From the NCBI GenBank assembly GCA_031370485.1, contig JANMQK010000345.1, positions 1 to 33,245 of the forward strand: a stretch of DNA of 33,245 nucleotides, given 5' to 3'. Below are positions 14,880 through 20,532 of the stretch, in pieces. Source of the stretch: JANMQK01 sp031370485. GTDB taxonomy: Bacteria; Acidobacteriota; Polarisedimenticolia; Gp22-AA2. Both the position numbers and the translations under genes were made by a program. How positions within the stretch are numbered: position 1 is the first letter of the stretch; every line of letters starts with the position of its first letter. A model generated the notes under the pieces. That model searched no databases. It was given only the letters and a program-made list of their open reading frames with translations, and had not been told where the DNA came from.

Positions 14880-16061
14880 ATGGTTCTATTCAACTACTCC
14901 ACTCGGGAACTGACCGCGAAGGTTGTCTACTACGGCCCGGGACTCTGCGGGAAGACCACCAATCTCCAGTTCATCTATGATTCCCTGCCCGACTCGGTCA
15001 AGAAGGGCAAGATGCTGTCGCTTGCCACCAAGACCGACCGCACGCTGTTTTTCGATTTCCTCCCGATCGATCTCGGAATGATCCGCGGCATGAAGACGAG
15101 GGTGCAGCTCTACACGGTCCCGGGGCAGGTCTTCTACAACTCCACGCGCAAGCTGGTCCTCAAGGGCGCGGACGGCGTCGTGTTCGTGGCCGACTCCCAG
15201 ACGAAGATGCTCGAGGCCAGCATCGAGAGCTACAAGAACCTCGAGGACAACCTGCGCGAGATGGGGATCAGGATTGACGAGGTGCCGCTGGTCATGCAAT
15301 TCAACAAGCGTGACCTTCCGAGCGTCTGCTCCGTCGAAGAGATGAACACGCAGATCAACCGGCACAACGCCCCTTTCTACGAATCCGTGGCCATGACCGG
15401 CATTGGTGTTGAGGACACCCTCAAGGCCATCACCAAGCTGGTGCTCAACAACCTCGCGTCCAAGTACAAGGTCGAGGGAGCGCCGGCGGGGGCCCAGGCG
15501 GCCGCGGCGCCGGCCGCCCGATCGCGCGTCGTGTCCGCGGCGAAACCCGCCGCGAAGGCCGTGTCCAGTCCCGAGGATTTCGCCCTCGACGCGTTGGATG
15601 TCGAGGAGACGCAGGCCGCAGCGCCGGCGCGAGCGCAGCCCGTGCAACGCCGGGCGCCCATCGCGACCCGCGCTCAGGAGGGTGCGATGTCCGATGAGCG
15701 AGACGTCATCGACCTGGGGGAGGATCTGCTCGAGGAGCTCGAAGAAGAGCCGGCCCAGGCCGCGGCGCGTCCCGGAGGCGCGCGGCCGGTGATTTCGCGC
15801 CCGGCCGCGCCGCCCCTACGGGCCGTGCGCGCGCAGGCGAGCGCCGTCTCCGAGGATCCCGTGGATCTGGACGATCCGATCGATCTTGAGGAACCGTGGG
15901 AGCCTCCCGCCGCCCCGCCCACGCGCCCCGGCGGTGCGCCGGCACAGATCGGCTCACTGACTCCAGGTCAGGATCGGACGATCGACCTGCCGGTCGAGCT
16001 CAAGATTGAGGGTCGCGCGGTGCGCATCAACGTGAGGATCACGGTCCGCCTCGCTAACTGA
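14880..16061 (+). CDS. MglA-family small Ras-like GTPase with long C-terminal extension
   Basis: Residues 1-195 form a prokaryotic Ras-like GTPase of the MglA type: start MVLFNYSTRELTAKVVYYG, Walker A GPGLCGKT (19-26), switch region FFDFLPIDLG, TVPGQVFYNSTRKLVL (PGQ at 81-83) and FNKRDLP (142-147). MglA acts as a polarity switch in gliding and twitching motility. Usual MglA ends near residue 195. Here a further roughly 200 residues follow: Ala/Pro/Arg-rich linkers with acidic patches (DLGEDLLEELEEE; DPVDLDDPIDLEEPWE), ending in a basic, strand-like segment (DLPVELKIEGRAVRINVRIT). No MglB/roadblock partner is nearby. I preferred the ATG at 14880 over the TTG at 14829 because of the ribosome-binding site, the promoter and where homology begins. 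Confidence 0.88.
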   Translation: MVLFNYSTRELTAKVVYYGPGLCGKTTNLQFIYDSLPDSVKKGKMLSLATKTDRTLFFDFLPIDLGMIRGMKTRVQLYTVPGQVFYNSTRKLVLKGADGVVFVADSQTKMLEASIESYKNLEDNLREMGIRIDEVPLVMQFNKRDLPSVCSVEEMNTQINRHNAPFYESVAMTGIGVEDTLKAITKLVLNNLASKYKVEGAPAGAQAAAAPAARSRVVSAAKPAAKAVSSPEDFALDALDVEETQAAAPARAQPVQRRAPIATRAQEGAMSDERDVIDLGEDLLEELEEEPAQAAARPGGARPVISRPAAPPLRAVRAQASAVSEDPVDLDDPIDLEEPWEPPAAPPTRPGGAPAQIGSLTPGQDRTIDLPVELKIEGRAVRINVRITVRLAN

Positions 16062-16072
16062 AGGCCCGCGAC

Positions 16073-16891
16073 ATGGTGCCTGACGCCGCGGCCCCGCCCG
16101 CGCGTTCGCTGATTCTCCCGCCAGTCCGGAAATCCCCGGAGCAGCGTGAAATGTTGCTGATCGCGGGCCTGGCGTTCTTCCTCAACATCTTCCCCGGCAC
16201 GCTTCTCCAGTATCTCGACCTTCGATGGGGCCTTGTCGTCAGCCAGGCCCTGTTCATCGCGGCACCGCCTCTCCTCGCGGCGCGCTGGTTCTTCCTCGAT
16301 CGGCGCTCCCTGTTTCCGCTCCGCCGGCCGGGGGCGGCCGCGCTCATTGGAACTGTCTTGGGCACCCTGGCCCTCAACTATCTCCTGACGCTGGCTGCGG
16401 CGTGGCAGGAGACCATCCTTCGGACCCCGGAGCCCTTCCGGCGTTTCTACGAAGACATCCTCGAGTACCACGGGCGCGGAGACTTCGTCGTGATGCTCGT
16501 GGTGTTCGCGGTGATCCCCGCCGCCTGCGAAGAGCTGCTGTTCCGTGGGTTCCTGCAGATCGGGTTCGTGCGGCTGTTCGAGAGCGCGCCGCGCGGCATC
16601 CTGGCCGGCGCGCTGGTATTCGCGGCGTTCCACCTCAACCCTTTCATCTTCCCGGGCGTGTTCGTCCTCGGCGGCTACCTCGGGTTCCTGGCGCACCGGA
16701 CGGGTAGTCTCATCCCCGCCATCCTTTGCCACGGACTGAACAATTGCCTGTCGATCGGGCAGGCCTCGGGCGTGGTGCCCGCCGGTCCCCCCTCCGGCCC
16801 GGTCGCGGCCGCGGCGATACTGGCTTTCGCGGTGTCGCTGCTGCTCCTTCGCTCGCGGCCGGCCGGAAGGGCCGCGACGCGCATGCTATAA
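16073..16891 (+). CDS. CPBP-family intramembrane glutamic/metallo-endopeptidase
   Basis: This 272-residue membrane protein has about seven hydrophobic helices. It carries the CPBP (Rce1/Abi) motifs in order: motif 1 CEELLFRGFLQ with Glu153-Glu154 and Arg158; motif 2 FAAFH with Phe183 and His187; motif 3 HGLNN with His220 and Asn223. In the family these residues form an intramembrane active site; members process prenylated proteins in eukaryotes and bacteriocin-related or unknown substrates in bacteria. It begins 11 bases after the MglA-like gene, with GAAGG as ribosome-binding site, and probably shares its transcript. The substrate is unknown; coupling to the GTPase is inferred from position only. 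Confidence 0.88.
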   Translation: MVPDAAAPPARSLILPPVRKSPEQREMLLIAGLAFFLNIFPGTLLQYLDLRWGLVVSQALFIAAPPLLAARWFFLDRRSLFPLRRPGAAALIGTVLGTLALNYLLTLAAAWQETILRTPEPFRRFYEDILEYHGRGDFVVMLVVFAVIPAACEELLFRGFLQIGFVRLFESAPRGILAGALVFAAFHLNPFIFPGVFVLGGYLGFLAHRTGSLIPAILCHGLNNCLSIGQASGVVPAGPPSGPVAAAAILAFAVSLLLLRSRPAGRAATRML

Positions 16892-16892
16892 T
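16884..16892 (+). promoter_or_regulatory. Extended -10 promoter for the exported protein at 16940
   Basis: TGCTATAAT holds the TGN extension and a perfect TATAAT (16887-16892), overlapping the CPBP gene stop. The -35 at the proper distance is poor. A short stem AGCCC-GCAG-GGGCT follows in the leader, and AGGAGG (16923-16928) lies 11 bases before the ATG. Confidence 0.55.
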
Positions 16893-16939
16893 TCCGCTCC
16901 CGAGCCCGCAGGGGCTGAGCGCAGGAGGAATCGACAACC

Positions 16940-18073
16940 ATGAGATCACGCCATTTCGCCGCGGCCGTGGGCGCCGCGCTGCTTCTGGGTCAGGTACCGC
17001 ACGCGGGGGCGCAGATGGCGCCACTGTTCAGCTCGTACCCCTCCTACCGGGCCAAGTTCGACATCGCGAGCGAGAAGTTCTCGCTGGTCTCCAGCGTCGT
17101 CGTCTACAACATCAGCGGCAAGAACTTCACCGACGTCACCTTCAAGCAGACCTATCCGGATGGCGTGACCGTCAAGGAGACCTACCAGCGCGACGCGGGC
17201 ACCGCGGCCACGGGCGAGCAGTCCGCGGCGAACAAGGTCGAGAACAACACCTTTTTCGCCAAGATGCTGGTCTACAAGACACGGCAGTTCGGCGTCATCT
17301 TCAACGAGCTCGACCTCGGCCGGCGTCTCAACCAGATCACCTTCCCGGGGGTTGAGATTGCCTATACCGACCCCGAAGGACAGCGCCAGACGGAGAAGCT
17401 TCAGGACACGACCTACGACCTTTTCATCTACTCGAACGTGGTGGGCGGACTGCAACGCTTCCTGCGCAAGTACAACAACATCGATCTCGACTTCAAGAAG
17501 GCCGTTCCGGATCGCAAGGAATGGGAATTCGCGCCGGTGGTCGCCAGCGCCCAGGGGAGGTTCCCCACCGGCATCACCGGCACCTTTCCCGGCGAGGACC
17601 AGTACAACGGCTACTTCAGGCTTCAGAGCGGTCCGCCCGGCAACAGCATCCAGATGCTGGTCGTGTACAAGTCGTCCTCGAAAAAGAAGCGCCTGGCGGA
17701 CAAGGACGCCGTCATGGCCAGGTTGCGCGAATACCTGCGCCAGTGCGGGGAGTTTGATTTCGACCCCGAGGGGCTCCAGGTCGCGCAGGGGAAATGGAAA
17801 AAGTATGACGACGCCTGGTCGGTCGATGGCCGCTGGAAGGACACCTTCAAGGACCGTCTCGGCGAGGGTCCGGTCCGGGCCAAGGTGTTCTACGGCGCTC
17901 GCGAGCAGGTCGAATACGTGATCCTGGCCCTGGCGCAGGGCCGTGGCTTCGGATCCGAGGCGAGCGCCAAGCCGGCGCCCGAGCAGGACGCGAAGCTCCT
18001 CAAGGAGATCGACGCCCTCCTCGACACCTTCAAATCGGAGATCGTCCCGCTCTCGTACGAGAAACGGCGCTAG
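16940..18073 (+). CDS. Exported protein of unknown function
   Basis: This 377-residue protein has a clear Sec signal peptide (MRSRHFAAAVGAALLLGQ, cleavage likely after HAGA, residue 24). I do not recognise the mature part. Residues 40-150 look like an all-beta domain (SLVSSVVVYNISGKNFTDVTFKQTYPD cut here into short strands; FNELDLGRRLNQITFPGVEI), which might be an Ig-like or transglutaminase-associated fold. A stretch rich in aromatic and charged residues follows (FRKYNNIDLDFKK-type pattern near 170-190), then a glycine-rich segment and a helical end. There is no lipobox or membrane anchor, so it is probably periplasmic or secreted. It has its own promoter and a strong AGGAGG. Its stop shares a CTAG with the opposite-strand gene. 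Confidence 0.75.
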   Translation: MRSRHFAAAVGAALLLGQVPHAGAQMAPLFSSYPSYRAKFDIASEKFSLVSSVVVYNISGKNFTDVTFKQTYPDGVTVKETYQRDAGTAATGEQSAANKVENNTFFAKMLVYKTRQFGVIFNELDLGRRLNQITFPGVEIAYTDPEGQRQTEKLQDTTYDLFIYSNVVGGLQRFLRKYNNIDLDFKKAVPDRKEWEFAPVVASAQGRFPTGITGTFPGEDQYNGYFRLQSGPPGNSIQMLVVYKSSSKKKRLADKDAVMARLREYLRQCGEFDFDPEGLQVAQGKWKKYDDAWSVDGRWKDTFKDRLGEGPVRAKVFYGAREQVEYVILALAQGRGFGSEASAKPAPEQDAKLLKEIDALLDTFKSEIVPLSYEKRR

Positions 18074-18903
18074 CCGCCGGCCGATCCAGAAGGCGGTCCA
18101 GGAGCCGGTTTCGGATCTACTTCGGGGGGCAGTTCCGCCGGGCCCGCGGGGGATTCCGTGGGCCTTGCCGGCGGCTCGGGGCGCGGTCCCGTGATCGATT
18201 CGACCTCGAAAGTCTCGATCCGCGCCCCCTCGGTCCACCCTTTGGCCGGCAGCGAGGCTTGCCGGCACAGCTCCTCGAGAGTCCTTTCGGCGCTCCACCC
18301 CTGGGCCGCGGCGACTCCCGGCAGGAACAGGGCCCGCCGGCCCCATTTCTCCAGGAAAACCCCCTGCCGATCCACGGCTATCGATGCGGGCCCGACCACG
18401 CGCTCCCTGCGACCGATGACCGCTATCTCGATCATCGTCCGGTCGAGGTCGAGAGCGGTCAGCGGAAGGAAACGGGGGTCGCGTGTCGCCGCGCGGCGCG
18501 TGAAAAGGATGACCTGCTGGTAGAGCGGCCGTGTCGTCTCGATCTCTCCCTGCATGCCACGCATCTGTCCCCCGACCTTGAGCACGACGAAACAGCCGGA
18601 GGGCCGCGACAGGGAGGGAGTGATCGAATACGCCTCGAGGTCCTGGTTCTGGATGGGCGAGGCCGTGAGATGGCCGATGAGCGTCCGCCAGGCGAGCCCC
18701 AGGAGGGTGTCACGCTCCGCGGGGGTCAACGGAGCGCTCTCCACCGCCGAGGGAGGAGCGGCCTGCGGCTCCGGTGCGGGGGAGACGGCGCTGGAGGGGC
18801 CATCCCGGGGATCCGGCGCGGCCTCCTGCCCGCGGGCAGGAGCCGTGGCGGCGCACAGGGCCAGTGCGAATCCCAGGATCGAAATGCGTCTCGTCAGCGT
18901 CAC
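18070..18903 (-). CDS. Exported AMMECR1-domain protein
   Basis: This 277-residue protein starts with a signal peptide (MTLTRRISILGFALALCAAT, cleavage near ARG-QE at 24-26), then a Pro/Ala-rich linker to about residue 58. An AMMECR1 domain follows (about 62-238): GCFVVLKVGG, RGMQGEIETTRPL, RDPRFLPLTALDLDRTMIEI, GVFLEKWGRRALFLPGVA and LCRQASLP. The tail is Pro-rich. AMMECR1 domains are usually cytoplasmic and carry a conserved Cys in the RGCIG motif; here it is RGMQG (115-119), so that Cys is Met. The radical-SAM and Memo partners of the AmmeMemoRadiSam set are absent nearby. I chose the GTG at 18903 because it begins the signal peptide; upstream starts fall in the promoter. Confidence 0.78.
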   Translation of the reverse strand: MTLTRRISILGFALALCAATAPARGQEAAPDPRDGPSSAVSPAPEPQAAPPSAVESAPLTPAERDTLLGLAWRTLIGHLTASPIQNQDLEAYSITPSLSRPSGCFVVLKVGGQMRGMQGEIETTRPLYQQVILFTRRAATRDPRFLPLTALDLDRTMIEIAVIGRRERVVGPASIAVDRQGVFLEKWGRRALFLPGVAAAQGWSAERTLEELCRQASLPAKGWTEGARIETFEVESITGPRPEPPARPTESPAGPAELPPEVDPKPAPGPPSGSAGG

Positions 18904-18912
18904 GCCGCGCGA

Positions 18913-18942
18913 AATATAACACCCGCTCCGGCGCCCCGGCAA
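18913..18942 (-). promoter_or_regulatory. Promoter for the AMMECR1-domain gene
   Basis: On the minus strand TTGCCG (18942-18937), an 18-base spacer and TATATT (18918-18913). Only nine bases separate the -10 from the GTG start, so the transcript would be leaderless or nearly so. It is back-to-back with the glnA promoter, with 17 bases between the two -35 boxes. Confidence 0.6.
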
Positions 18943-18959
18943 GGCGGCCGAGGCGGTCG

Positions 18960-18987
18960 TTGACCCGCCTATGCGCTGTGCTATAAT
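18960..18987 (+). promoter_or_regulatory. Sigma-70 promoter for glnA
   Basis: TTGACC (18960-18965), a 16-base spacer and a perfect TATAAT (18982-18987) preceded by TGC, an extended -10. Transcription near 18994 gives a leader of about 46 bases with GGAGA (19024-19028) as ribosome-binding site. No sigma-54 (GG-N10-GC) promoter was evident. Confidence 0.82.
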
Positions 18988-19039
18988 TCGCGCCTTCTCT
19001 GGCCCGGTCACTCAACCCGATGTGGAGAGATGAAGCCCC

Positions 19040-20455
19040 ATGAAGAAGCCCGCGGATGTCTTGAAGCTGGCGAAGGACAGGAACGTCAAGATCATCGATC
19101 TCCGGTTCATCGATCTCCCCGGCCTCTGGCAGCACTTCTCGGTGCCCACCCACCAGCTGAAAGAGTCGTCCTTCGAGGAGGGGTTCGGGTTCGACGGATC
19201 GAGCATCCGCGGCTTCCAGATGATCCACGAGAGCGACATGCTCGTGGTCCCCGACCCGGACAGCGCCTTCATGGATCCGTTCACCGAGGCGGCCACGCTC
19301 AACATCATCTGCAACATCGTCGACCCGGTGACCAAGGAACGCTACGGCCGCGACCCCCGCGGGATCGCGCAGCGCGCCGAGAACTACCTCCAGTACTCGA
19401 AGGTCGCCGACACGGCCTATTTCGGGGCGGAGGCGGAGTTCTTCATCTTCGACGACGTCCGGTTCGATCAAAAGGCGAACTGCGGCTACTACTTCCTCGA
19501 TTCCGTCGAGGGGCAGTGGAACTCCGGGAAGGAGGAGGGTCCCAACCTGGGATACAAGCCGCGCCACAAGGAAGCGTACTTCCCAGTGCCGCCGCACGAC
19601 CATTTCCAGGACCTGAGATCCGAGATGGTGCTCAACCTGGAGGCCTGCGGGCTGACCGTGGAAGCCCACCACCACGAGGTGGCCACGGGCGGACAGATGG
19701 AGATCGACGTGCGCTACGACTCGCTGACGCGCGCCGCCGACAATCTCACCATCTACAAGTACGTCGTCAAGAACACGGCCATCAAGCGCGGGCGGACCGT
19801 CACCTTCATGCCGAAGCCGCTGTTCGGCGACAACGGCTCGGGGATGCACTGCCACCAGAGCCTCTGGAAGAACGGCAAGAACCTGTTCGCGGGCGAGGGG
19901 TACGGCGGCTTTTCCGAAATGGGGCTGCACTACATCGGGGGGTTGCTGAAGCATTCTCCGGCGCTGGCCGCGATCATCGCCCCCACGACCAACTCCTACA
20001 AGAGGCTCACACCGGGCTTCGAGGCGCCGGTCAACCTGGCTTACTCGAGGCGCAACCGCTCCGCGGCCATCCGGATCCCGATGATCTCCTCGAACCCCGG
20101 GGCCATCCGCCTCGAGTACCGGCCACCGGACCCCTCCTGCAACCCGTACATCGCCTTCGCGGCGATGATGATGGCGGGCCTGGACGGCATCGAGAAGCGC
20201 ATCGATCCCGGCAAGCCCCTGGACAAGGACATCTACGGGCTCGGACCCCAGGAGTTGAAGAACATCCCGTCGCTTCCGCCCTCCCTCGAGGTGGCGCTCC
20301 AGAACCTCGAGGAGGATCACGAGTTCCTTCTCAAGGGGGACGTCTTCACGGAGGACATCGTGCGCCTCTGGATCGACTACAAGAGGGAGCGCGAGGTCGA
20401 TCCGATGCGCCTCCGGCCGCACCCGTACGAGTTCGCCCTCTACTTCGACATTTGA
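19040..20455 (+). CDS. glnA: Glutamine synthetase, type I
   Basis: This 471-residue enzyme makes glutamine from glutamate, ammonia and ATP as a dodecamer. Signatures: FEEGFGFDGSSIRGF near the N-terminus, YFGAEAEFFIFD metal-binding segment, KRGRTVTFMPKPLFGDNGSG ATP-binding segment, HCHQSLW, and the NRSAAIRIP arginine site. Tyr399, in the loop KDIYGLGPQE, matches the adenylylated Tyr of E. coli GlnA in place and context. With glnE directly downstream, control by adenylylation is strongly suggested, which makes this the GSI-beta type. The ATG at 19040 follows GGAGA; another ATG at 19030 is in a different frame. It has its own strong promoter. No PII (glnB) gene lies in the window. Confidence 0.98.
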   Translation: MKKPADVLKLAKDRNVKIIDLRFIDLPGLWQHFSVPTHQLKESSFEEGFGFDGSSIRGFQMIHESDMLVVPDPDSAFMDPFTEAATLNIICNIVDPVTKERYGRDPRGIAQRAENYLQYSKVADTAYFGAEAEFFIFDDVRFDQKANCGYYFLDSVEGQWNSGKEEGPNLGYKPRHKEAYFPVPPHDHFQDLRSEMVLNLEACGLTVEAHHHEVATGGQMEIDVRYDSLTRAADNLTIYKYVVKNTAIKRGRTVTFMPKPLFGDNGSGMHCHQSLWKNGKNLFAGEGYGGFSEMGLHYIGGLLKHSPALAAIIAPTTNSYKRLTPGFEAPVNLAYSRRNRSAAIRIPMISSNPGAIRLEYRPPDPSCNPYIAFAAMMMAGLDGIEKRIDPGKPLDKDIYGLGPQELKNIPSLPPSLEVALQNLEEDHEFLLKGDVFTEDIVRLWIDYKREREVDPMRLRPHPYEFALYFDI

Positions 20456-20532
20456 GAATCGGTCCGCAGGCGCGCACCCGCCGGGCGGAGGCCCCTTCCC
20501 GGACCCTCATGCGCCCTGCGAGGTGAAGCCCC

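Noticed and set aside
18710..20422. Minus-strand frame of 570 codons opposite glnA
   Set aside because: Antisense to a complete glutamine synthetase and its promoter; no recognisable domain.
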